DNA of 64,000 nt from Astragalus membranaceus (lineage: Eukaryota > Streptophyta > Magnoliopsida > Fabales > Fabaceae). The notes under the pieces were generated by a model. That model ran no database searches, was not told the DNA's origin, and saw only the letters and a program-made list of their open reading frames with translations. The stretch spans positions 49,607,708 through 49,671,707 of the forward strand of contig CM076847.1 of NCBI GenBank assembly GCA_039519185.1, in the 5' to 3' direction. Positions 10,559 to 19,385 of this stretch are shown piece after piece. A program made the translations under genes and the position numbers. Within the stretch, counting starts at the first letter, position 1. Each line of letters starts with the position of its first letter.

Positions 10559-11705
10559 CCCAATCATGTTAAACCGAAACGCTCACCCTTACCTCGAATT
10601 TGTTTGATCCGGAACAACGACGAAGTGTCACGAACAAAACCCAGCAACACAACGAACGAAGCTTCTCCTTCCTCCTTCGAAATCGCAGTCACGCCTACTT
10701 CTTGATCAAGGGGAAAATCAACACACGGAGATTAGGGCTTGAAAGTCACAACACTAAGAAAGGAAGAAAAACGACAAGGAAGGATTGAGAACTCTTACCT
10801 AACGAAACCTCGAGAGAATTCCCTTCCTTCTTCTCCTTTAGCGCCGTACGATGCTCTCTCTCTTCTCACTCTCTCAAATTTCGTTTTCTTTCTCTGATGC
10901 AAGGAGTGAGGCGCAAAACCCTATCCCCTTAGCTTCAGGGGCCTCAGGAGCGCCTAAGCTATTGGGCTTGGGCTTCCTGGCCCTTCTTCACCACCCCTGA
11001 GTTGCCAACATCACCCCCAATACTCGTTCCATCATTTTAATTAATTTAATCACGCTTCCAATGAAATTAATAATTCAATTAAATAATTTAATTAAATTAT
11101 TTCCGGGGTGTTACACTTGTCGCGTAATAAAAAGAGTTATCGATCCACAGGGAGAGCCTAGGTGATTACCAATTTAACTTTCCAAAGTTGATTAGCTAGA
11201 AGGAATGGTTTTTAGGAGTTGTAAAATTTAGAAATAAAAACAAACAATCTCAGGTTTATAGTTTTATCACAACAATGAGGAACCAAAATAATTTCTTTAG
11301 ACTATTCAACAAATTATAAGAGTAATATATTTCAAAGACAAGGCAGCGAATATAACTAATGTCTCCTTTCGGAGTACAAGAGCGTGTTTTGAACTAACAA
11401 TCAAGCCTATTCTCATGGTTGATTGTCACCAAAACCCATTAAGCATAACACCTTTATAATGTCTCAAGAGTTTCAAAACTATTCTCATGTGTTGATTCCC
11501 TTGTCTAATTTCATAGATCCAACATCAATACTTCACCTTTCGGTTCTTCGTTTGATGTTTAAAATAAGATTTGAAGGACAATAAAATTAGATTGAAATAT
11601 AAAACAATTTGGAGTGGAGAATAGTCTTGGGAATTATTAGGGACCTATCATTGGATTACTCCCAATAACCCAAGACTTTGTATCTACTCACTCATATTAA
11701 ATATG

Positions 11706-11822
11706 AGAGAAGAAGAAGAAGAAGAAGAAGAAGAAGAAGAAGAAGAAGAAGAAGAAGAAGAAGAAGAAGAAGAAGAAGAAGAAGAAGAAGAAGAAGAAGA
11801 AGAAGAAGAAGAAGAAGAAGAG
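11706..11822. repeat. (GAA)n microsatellite, about 39 units
   Basis: An uninterrupted GAA/TTC tract of about 117 bp inside the R1 LTR. Long pure purine tracts of this kind can form triplex DNA. The Leu-rich reading frame on the minus strand is an artefact. Confidence 0.97.
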
Positions 11823-11910
11823 ACATGAAATTAAATAGCGAGAAATAAAAGAAAGCGGTAAATTGCAAAATCATAAATAGCGGAATTGTAAATGACAAGA
11901 AAATAAAAGT

Positions 11911-12110
11911 GCAAGAAAGTAAATAGCAAGGAAAGTAAATGACTTGGAAAATAAAAGGGCGAGAAAGTAAATAGCAAGGAAAGTAAATGACTTGGAAAAT
12001 AAAAGGGCAAGAAAGTAAATAGCAAGGAAAGTAAATGACTTGGAAAAAAAAAGGGCGAGAAAGTAAATAGCGAGAAAATAAAAGAGCGAGAAAGTAAAAG
12101 AGTGAGAAAG
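11911..12110. repeat. 48-bp tandem repeat in R1 LTR
   Basis: Copies of a unit containing GAAAGTAAATAGCAAGG begin at 11911, 11959, 12007 and 12055, a strict 48-bp period with minor changes, and decay into shorter GAGAAAGTAAAAGAG units. Confidence 0.85.
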
Positions 12111-12246
12111 TCAAAGAGCGAGAATTTAAAAGAGCAAGAATCATAAAAAGCATGAAGAGTAAATTGAAGTCATGAATCTTAGAGGAAACCTTGTCATTGA
12201 TTTTCTAACAAAATTCAAGCTTAGTTACAAGTGAGGATCAAGGTCC

Positions 12247-12254
12247 TATTTATA
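12247..12254 (-). promoter_or_regulatory. R1 LTR TATA box
   Basis: The minus strand reads TATAAATA in the context CCTATAAATAGGACC, about 680 nt from the LTR start. Confidence 0.65.
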
Positions 12255-12365
12255 GGAAAATATGAGGGCCAAGGCACTTGAGTGGAGGGGCAAAATGGTC
12301 CAAAAAAAGTGGCAAATCAAGTTGGCAAAGATAGCCATCAGCAAGTGGGTGCAGCCAAAATTGAC

Positions 12366-12724
12366 TTGTCTGGCGCCAGGGTCGTGCGCCCATGTGCCTG
12401 GGTCGTGCGCCCTGGCCAGTCAATTTTGGCTGCTCTGCGCCAGTTTTGCACCAGGGTCGTGCGCCTATGGAGCCTGGGTCGTGCGCCTTGTGCTGGCAAC
12501 AGCTGTTCTGCGTTGCTGGCAAGCATGGGTCGTGCGCCTATGTGCCAGGGTCGTGCGCCCTGGCCAGTCAATTTTGGCTGCTCTGCGCCAGTTTTTCACC
12601 AGGGTCGTGCGCCTATGTGCCAGGGTCGTGCGCAGGCTCTGCGCCAGTTTTTGCTGCTTGGCGCTCTTGGCGCCCTGTGCTGCGCCAGTTTTGCTGCTTG
12701 GCGCCCTTGGCGCCCTGTTGAGTG
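12366..12724 (-). repeat. GC-rich array in R1 LTR U3
   Basis: Repeated words GGGTCGTGCGCC (seven or more copies), GGCGCC and TGGCGC, with longer repeats such as the segment CTGCGCCAGTTTT. It lies upstream of the TATA box, so in U3, unlike the arrays of the Del elements. Several apparent reading frames here on both strands are composition artefacts. Confidence 0.8.
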
Positions 12725-12930
12725 CCAAGCGGTCTTAAAAATTGTTCCTCCTCAAATATTTTCTTTGTTTCTTCATTTTTCCTCATATTTTCTCTTTTGC
12801 TTCAAAATAACACCTGAAAATAAAAAGTAAACATTTGTAGTAAAATAGCTCAAAACTATAATTAAAATACCAAATAAACTTAAGAAAAATAACTATTAAA
12901 ATGACTCTAAAAATAGACTTATGAGTCATC

Positions 12931-13749
12931 GCAAAAGCTGACACGTTTCCGTCGCAAATTCGTGATAAATTATTTAAAATTCTTTAAATATCCATCAAAA
13001 ATTCCGTCGCAAATTGTTTACTATTAAGTCGCAAATTCGGTAATTAGCTAAAGGAAATTCCGTCGCAAATCCGTCGTTTCGCAAAAAATTATTGATTCTT
13101 AAAAAATTAGCCATTTACATAGCCATTTCTATTTGCAATACTTCCCTGCCAATTCAATTCTGACTCAATCGAAATCAACTTAATTAAAATTCACATAAAC
13201 TTATATTTCCAAACAAACTTAGCTTACTTCACATTGTCTATAAGTTCAACAAACTAATTGAGACCAATTATAACTAATTAAACAACTTCCAAACACACCA
13301 ACTGAATTCACATACACTAACTTACATATATTTCCAAACAAAGTTAGCTAAAATTCACATCAACTATAAGTTCAAAAAACTAAGTGAGAGCACTTATAAC
13401 TAATTCAAAAACTTCAAAACACACCAATTCAATTCACCTAAACTTAAAATTCACATACCACTTAAAGTGTCAAACATACATAAACTACACTAATGTTCCA
13501 TAAACTCAAAAACATACCACTAAGAGACCAAATATCACCAAACTAAGTGAAACCAAATATCAAAGCATACCACCAAAAGTGTCACACATACATAAACTAC
13601 ACTAATGTTCCATAAACTCAAAATTCTGAGGGAGCATCTTCAAGTCCAGCTCTGAACAATATACCTTACAAATCAAAAACGATAATGATTACTATAAAGT
13701 ATAATTTATAAAACTAAGATATTTTACACATTAATTAAAACATAAATTA
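12931..13749 (-). other. CACTA-B 3' subterminal region
   Basis: AT-rich sequence without a gene. Near its left edge are repeats of CCGTCGCAAAT, the probable binding motif for the element's own DNA-binding protein. A phrase reading TACATAAACTACACTAATG and its neighbourhood are repeated at about 13478 and 13588. Confidence 0.6.
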
Positions 13750-13993
13750 CCTAGATGCCGTCAATAACCCTCCCCATAACCGTAGTCTCCATGATCCCCA
13801 TAACCGTAGTCTTCGTGATCTCCCCCGTCTCCATTATCTACATCGTCATCCTGGTTCTGCTGGGCGGGCTGACCTTGCTGGGCAGGCTGGTCCTGCTCGG
13901 GCGGCTGCCAATCAGGTGGAGGTACTGGAATCCCAGAATGGTTAAATACGTAGTCAATCAGTTGTTGCTGTCGTGCAACCTGCTCCTTCTGTT
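13750..13993 (-). pseudogene. CACTA-B second gene, last exon
   Basis: On the minus strand it reads a Gln-rich coiled region (VARQQQLIDYVFNHSG), then PVPPPDWQPPEQ and an acidic Asp/Gly/Tyr-rich tail. It matches the last exon of the CACTA-A second gene at 21180-21398 almost word for word. The rest of the exon lies beyond CACTA-A at 22075-22252. The insertion of A duplicated GTT here (13991-13993 and 22072-22074). Confidence 0.8.
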
Positions 13994-15331
13994 CACTACA
14001 AGAACAAGCCTATATTGCTACCAATGTTTGCCACGGAGGACTGCCCGTCGCTAATTTGCGACGGACTTACGACGACAGGTGAGTTTGGGCATTGGGCGCT
14101 AAAAACCCCGCTCATAATTTGCGACGGGAAAGCACCTTCGTCACTAATTTGCGACGGAGGTGGATGCTGGTCGCTAAGTTGCGACGGATGGCTCCTCGCA
14201 AACCCGTCGCAAACGTTATTTCAAAATAATATCCACGCGAGCCCTGTTATCTCTTCTCTCAGACAACACATAACAGTTTCTTCTTCGGTCTCACTCCTCA
14301 CGCCGTTTCCGTTCTCCTCCCGCCTCATTCCTCACGCCGTTCTCCGCCCGCCTTACGCCGTTCTCCGCCCGCCTCACGCCGTTCGCGAACTCGTCGCCAC
14401 GACTCCACCCTCCGGCGTGCATCTCTTCTTCGGTCGTGGCTCATAGTTTTGTCTCTACGAGGTAAATCGCCTTCCCTTTTCCACCCTCTGTTCGCGAACT
14501 CGTCCATGTTTTATGATGCTGCGCGTCTCTTCCCTTTTCCCCTTTCTTTGATTTCTGTTTTATGATGCGTTTTAGGGTTTTTGTGTTGTTGAACCCTAAA
14601 ACTCACAAGTCGTCATAACTCACAAGACTGTAGGAGAGATACGGCACACGGTGCGATTCAGCCGCTCCTTGTAACTTGGCTGCACAAATTGATAGGTAGG
14701 GGATTTGTGCTTACACAGTTGCATCCATCAAGTGTTAGATATCTGTGAGGCAAACAAATTTTCTTTTTCTGGTAGATGTTCGCAAACTTGTTTCATATCT
14801 TCAGCAAATCGGTAATTGTAGATGTTAGATTAGATTCTAACTAGAATAACAAATGTACATATTTTTCAAGTTTTCCTTGTATCCAATATTATTTCCATAG
14901 CCCATCCCTTTCCTATTGCTTCGGTTTTGTGAATCTCCCTTCAAAATATAGTATATGAAACAGAAAGATACTTTTGGGTAGTGGTATTAGCCTCTGAAAT
15001 TGTTAGGGCCTTCTGGTATTGGTGGTTTTTGCCATTTTAATATGATACTTTGTTTGTTTGTATGAAGAATCTTCAATTTTTGATTAGTTTATTCCAAGTG
15101 CGTGCTAATAAACTGCAATAGTATATAGACACTTTTCATTGATTGTGCAGTGTAATATTATTTGGCATTTTTATGCTTCCTAATTTTTTTTTTCAACTTC
15201 CATTTTCTGGTGATTCAGTAATTGGTAAACCGTAAAAACACAACAGTAACTTATATGAACTAGGAAAGAAAAAGTCAAATTACCATGAGAAAAATAATTA
15301 TTGTTGTGCTTAGGCCTTCATAAGAGTTGGC
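13994..15331 (+). other. CACTA-A 5' terminal and leader region
   Basis: Positions 14040-14215 hold at least six TTTGCGACGG-type motifs. A CT- and GCC-rich stretch at 14240-14460 with CACGCCGTTCTCCGCCCGCC-like repeats looks like an untranslated first exon, followed at 14455-14470 by a possible donor site (GAGGTAAATC). 14600-15331 shows no recognisable coding sequence. Confidence 0.5.
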
Positions 15332-15845
15332 CTATTTAGTAGTAGGCTTATTGGTTTTCTTAGGCCTTAATGCTAAAAGGATTTTAACCACACCATTTAC
15401 TTTGCCAGGTCTATAATGGATTTCAAAGTCTAGCCCCATGAGATTAGAAGTCCATTTGAAGTACTCTTCCCTCATCACACATTTGTGTGTAAGAAATTTG
15501 AGGCTTTTCTGATCAGTGATGATGATGATGAAATGCCTTCCTAGCATATTTAATGCCTCCATTTTTGGACAGTCATCATAATAGCCATCAACTCCCTTTC
15601 ATACACTGACTTGGTCTGAGCCCTGTCTGGCAGAGTTTGGCTAAGAAAAGCCACTGGTCCTCTTCCTGCAGTAAAAATGCTCCTAAACCCTTGTTAGATG
15701 CACCAGTTTCTATGGTGAAGATTTTGGAAAAACCAGGAACAGTCAGAATGGGTAATTCTGCCACCAATCTCTTTAGTTGCGACAACTTAAAAGACTCTTT
15801 TTGTCTTATCTTTATCATTATATTTTTGGATATGTTTGATTTCAA
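15332..15845 (-). pseudogene. Ty3/gypsy RNase H fragment inside CACTA-A
   Basis: Two minus-strand frames together match gypsy RNase H. The first (15845 to 15588) reads VAELPILTVPGFSKIFTIET, then ASNKGLGAFLLQEE. The second (15562 to 15332) reads ITDQKSLKFLTHK and FEIHYRPGKVN. Catalytic Asp residues are partly replaced (ETGAS for ETDAS, and no ADALSR Asp), and there are frame breaks. It is a dead fragment either captured by the CACTA or inserted into it. Its flanks show no LTR. Confidence 0.8.
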
Positions 15846-16822
15846 TTTTAACTAGTCACAGGTTATTGGCCAGCCATTTTAATTTCTTTTTTTTTATTTT
15901 TTTGTGTTTGCAGGAAGAGTTGCAAACACTAAAGATATGGAATCATACAAGCAGGAAATAAAAGAATTAGGAGAAAATTAAGCTAGATTTTTGTTAATAA
16001 AGTTTCTAAGGTCATTTACTGCTCCTAGTTGCTCTGCCTTTTATGCTTTATTGCTAGTGTTTTATGATATTGATGCTTCTTTGTTGTTATTTCAGTGTTA
16101 TTTCATTGTTGTGATTTATGACGCCTTCTCTGCCCCTTTCTATGTTATATCTAAGTTATTGTTTATAAAAATATGCCTCTTTTGTGTCAAAAAAAATATG
16201 CCTTTTTTGCCCTGTGCCTTTTATTTGAGAAAGGAACCTCTCTTCTCTTTTTATTATATGAAATAGACTCACTATCATATTCCTATAAATCTTGCATAAA
16301 CATGAGTTATTGATCTAGCTATATCCATCTTATATCAGTAATGTTTTTCCATGTGAGCTTATCTCTTGCTTATGCATTTTTTTGTGGGATAAGTATGTAA
16401 ATGTTAGCTTAAGAATCAATTTTAAAAGAATTGCTCAAAATACAACAAAAGAAATAATAAAAATGAAATACAGTTTATTCTTACGACTTCTTTAAACTTA
16501 TATATGTTATAGTGTTTGTCATCATCATCCTGTTAATAAAAAACATTGTTTGTTATCATCAAAATTTAAGGGTAATACACGGTTCAATCATCTTGATTCC
16601 AACATATATATGTTGTTACAATTAGAATAGGTAAGACTTTTACAAATTTGGTTATTACTTGGAGATTCAACTCCATATATTCCTAAGTATCATTTACTAT
16701 CTCTTATTGGCATCTGGATGTATATATTCTCAGTTATTAATGCTACAGCCTACAATATATCACTTTATGTTTATCTTTCTGATATGTGCTTTCACTTTTC
16801 AATGATACTACTATGAATTCAG
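15846..16822 (+). other. CACTA-A AT-rich intron-like stretch
   Basis: No gene recognised. At 15913 a TTTGCAG acceptor-like site precedes a short open stretch that ends at TAA after about 22 codons in one frame. It may be another captured exon, but I do not recognise it. The remainder is T-rich and intron-like. Confidence 0.4.
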
Positions 16823-16996
16823 GTTTCACTACTTGAAGAAAATAGAACAGATCTTCCTCATTTGCTTGTACATCTGTGTGAAAGGCGCCCAGAGAAGCTC
16901 CATTATATTGCTGTCTCCTTCGGCCTAACATTGGACCTTTTCGGCTTTTGGAAGAAGCATAAATTTGCTGCTTTCTACATTGGCCAGATCCCATAA
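16823..16996 (+). pseudogene. Captured exon of RNA cytidine acetyltransferase (NAT10/KRE33 family)
   Basis: After an acceptor-like TTCAG the sequence reads VSLLEENRTDLPHLLVHL, then CERRPEKLHYIAVSFGL, TLDLFGFWKKHKFAAFYIGQ and IP before a TAA. This matches the acetyltransferase region of the nucleolar enzyme that makes N4-acetylcytidine in 18S rRNA and tRNA, whose plant versions read LHYIGVSFGLTLDLFRFW and FYIGQIP there. Several conserved residues have changed (R to C, G to A, R to G, P to A) and the exon ends in a stop where the family continues, so it is a non-functional capture. The match is from recognition of the family, not a search. Confidence 0.8.
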
Positions 16997-17721
16997 ATTT
17001 GCTGTCTCCTTGTGGTGCTTCAGGTGAGGGACCATTCAATTGATCTACTATTTCCTATGCACCTGTGATCTACTAAGTTTAGAAGAAAACAAAATAAATT
17101 ATCTCATAATTACAGTCTGTCTTGCATTTTTTAGTGGGTAGTGCTGTGGATTTTGATGTTTTCTTGGTAAAACTTTTCGTCTTTGTAATAATGCATGGTT
17201 AAGAGTAACAATGAAACATAAATTATGTGAAGATTATTTCTCAACTAAAACCAATTCTTACGTGTGAATCATCTTTGTTTTGTAGTTGTGCTTTTTATTA
17301 TTTATTTTTTCCCTTTTTGTTGTGCACGAGTTCTCAATATTTACACTTTCACTTTTGTTTTTTGGGTGGTGATCAATTTGTTGAGGATCCATCATTTTGC
17401 TGTACTTTTTATTTCCATCAATAATCATCATCATCTTATCCTCTTTGTCTTCTTTCCACGGGATTGGAGCAAACTTTTTTTTGCTTCAGGTTAGGGGTTT
17501 AATTACAAAGATAATTAATTGCTTTAATTCCTATCAATTTAGATATCAGCATCAGAAAATGGTTTGTTAATTACTTGTTAGTTGTTACCATAGTACTGTG
17601 ATAGAAAAGTCACCTCTAATATTCTTCAAGATTTTTTTGCACAACTTGTTACTTGTTAGTTGTTAGGCCTAATTATTGGATTTAGACGAGTAATGGTGAG
17701 AAAGGGCTTGATGTCGTCCCA
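16997..17721 (+). other. CACTA-A non-coding stretch before TNP2
   Basis: T-rich, intron-like sequence with no coding similarity that I recognise. A stop in the TNP2 frame at about 17681 and an in-frame stretch (EKGLDVVPLVGEN) show that the TNP2 exon probably begins near 17690. The usual upstream transposase-associated exon is missing. Confidence 0.5.
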
Positions 17722-19359
17722 TTGGTTGGCGAAAATTGCAAGGGTGCTGCTAGTAATTCCGCGGAGATAGGATGTGGTGAACAAATCAACTTTATACAGA
17801 ATATTGTTTGTGACGGTCTTGGGGTGAATGTGTCATTCGAGGAGGAGCAATATGATAACATGGACGAGCTTCCGAATGAGCAAGCACAGAGATTTTATAA
17901 TCTGTTGTTAGATGCAAACAAACCATTGTTTGAAGGGTCATCATACTCAAAGTTATCGATTTGTGCGAAGCTTTTAGCTCTCAAATCGTTGAGTAATACA
18001 TCTGAGGTGGGAATGGACTTGATATGTGACACGATGTCTGGCGTGACACCTATGAATGAAAATTTGCCAAAGAATTTTTACGAGGCTAAGAGGTTAGTTT
18101 CTAAGTTGGGATTGGAAGCTAGAAGGATCGATTGCTGTCTGAAAGGTGACATGTTGTATTATGACAATGAGTTTGGGAAAAAGGATGTTGCGCTACTTGA
18201 ATGCAAATTTTGTAATGCGCCGAGGTATCATACTCGCAAAAGGGGAACTAGTAGTAAGAATAAACCAGTTCCGGTGAAGTCAATGTTCTACTTGCCAATA
18301 ATTCCAAGGTTGCAGAGAATGTTTGCATCCGAGAACACTCTAGGGAAAATGACGTGGCATTTTGAGAATAAATGTCCCGGTGTGTTGCGTCATCCGTCTG
18401 ATGGGGAAGCATGGAAACACTTTGATCGGGTACAACCTGAGTTTGCAGCGGATCCACGCAACGTACGGCTTGGGTTATGCTCCGATGGTTTTACGCCATA
18501 TACCCAAGCATCGGCTTCCCCATATTCTTGCTGGCCCGTTATTGTTATCCCGTACAACCTTCCCCCTGAGATGTGTATGACTAAACCTTACATGTTTTTG
18601 ACTTGTCTGCTACCTGGCCCAGAAAATCCAAAAGCAGGCATTGACATCTATTTAGAACCACTAATTGATGATTTGAAGAGGTTGTGGGATGGTGTCTCGA
18701 CTTACGATTACAAACGGAAGGAGAATTTTATGATGAGAGCCGCTTTGATGAGGACCATTAATGGCTTCCCTGCTTATGGCATGTTGTCTGGTTGGCAAAC
18801 TCATGGTAAATTAGCATGTCCACATTGTATGGAGCATACAAAGGCATTTACCTTGAAACACGGGGGTACGAGTTCTTGGTTTGACTCGCATCGTAGGTTT
18901 TTTCCACATGATAATGCATTTAGAAGAAACAAGAATGCATTTAAGAAGAAGGAAGTTGAAAATGATGAGCCGCCTCCTCAGTTGAATCCAGGCCAGGTTT
19001 GGGATAGAATTAGAGATTTGCCCAAAATCACAGATGATCCCCTTGTTTCTCGATTTGATGGATATGGACAAGTGCATAATTGGACAAAGAGGAGTATCTT
19101 TTGGGATCTCCCATATTGGAAAGATAATTTATTGAGGCACAATCTTGATGTGATGCACATAGAGAAGAATTTTTTTGACAATATATTTAACACAGTGATG
19201 AACATAACGGGCAAAACAAAGGACAATGATACGGCGAGATTGGACGTTGCTCTTTACTGCAATCGAAAGGACTTAAATTTGAAGCCACAAGCTAATGGAA
19301 AGATGCTCAAACCCAAAGCATGTTACTCATTAACTATCGAGCAAACAAATTCAGTTTAA
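17722..19359 (+). pseudogene. CACTA-A TNP2 transposase, N-terminal and core part
   Basis: An open frame of 545 codons matching the plant En/Spm TNP2 family. Landmarks: CKFCNAPRYH zinc-like pair near residues 161-170, VLRHPSDGEAWKHFD near 221-235, the acidic GLCSDGFTPY (Asp at about 255), CWPVIVIPYNLPP and MFLTCLLPGPENPKAGIDIY near 270-310, CPHCMEHTKAF near 366-375 and RHNLDVMHIEKNFFDNIF near 472-489. TNP2 cuts DNA at the CACTA ends. The protein starts without its usual N-terminal domain and ends at LTIEQTNSV, where the family continues for several hundred residues (DUF4218 and DUF4216). The deletion joins it almost directly to the second gene. Confidence 0.88.
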
Positions 19360-19385
19360 TCGTTTCAATTGTTTTAACTTCGCAG

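Larger units (their letters stand above)
2158..11115 (-). mobile_element. R2: near-complete Del/Tekay chromovirus
   Basis: 8,958 bp with both LTRs, initiator-Met primer site, polypurine tract, a long Gag-Pol frame and perfect 5-bp target duplications CTTGT (2153-2157 and 11116-11120). The two LTRs differ by about 20 substitutions over about 2.2 kb by eye, plus an 18-bp indel, so the insertion is recent. Domain order Gag, protease, RT, RNase H, integrase, chromodomain and the PBS type place it in the Del/Tekay branch of chromoviruses. One in-frame stop in pol is the only obvious lesion. Confidence 0.95.
8894..11115 (-). repeat. R2 5' LTR
   Basis: 2,222 bp with TGTAACACC and GGTGTTACA ends. 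It drives the element: U3 runs from 11115 to the TATA box, then R and U5 extend down to 8894. It carries the GC-rich array at 10069-10275, which falls about 280-490 nt downstream of the TATA box and so inside the leader RNA. Confidence 0.95.
1..12930 (-). mobile_element. R1: gag-only Athila/Tat-like LTR retroelement, split by R2
   Basis: A minus-strand Ty3/gypsy element whose 3' LTR lies to the left of the window. From right to left it has a 5' LTR (12930 to 11116, then 2157 to 2131), a tRNA-Asp-type primer binding site, one gag ORF and a short 3' tail. No protease, reverse transcriptase or integrase is present between gag and the 3' tail, so the internal region is only about 2.1 kb. It is therefore non-autonomous and would need proteins from a relative. 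R2 inserted into its LTR with duplication of CTTGT. The 12930 boundary is inferred from a truncated LTR start next to CACTA-type sequence. Confidence 0.8.
2131..12930 (-). repeat. R1 5' LTR in two pieces (2131-2157 and 11116-12930)
   Basis: The LTR is about 1.84 kb once R2 is removed. The piece next to the primer site continues across the R2 insertion: CTTGT at 2153-2157 and again at 11116-11120, followed by sequence resembling the same LTR zone of R5 (a shared phrase reading ATCGATCCACAGGG or GTCGATCCACAGGG). It holds a GAA microsatellite, a 48-bp repeat block, a TATA box and a GC-rich array, described separately. 11121-11705 and 12131-12246 hold no recognisable gene. Confidence 0.7.

Noticed and set aside
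12262..12830. Several overlapping open frames with repeated Gly-Ser-Cys-Ala or Gly-Arg-Ala-Pro motifs
   Set aside because: They all read the GGGTCGTGCGCC array of the R1 LTR in different frames and are not genes.
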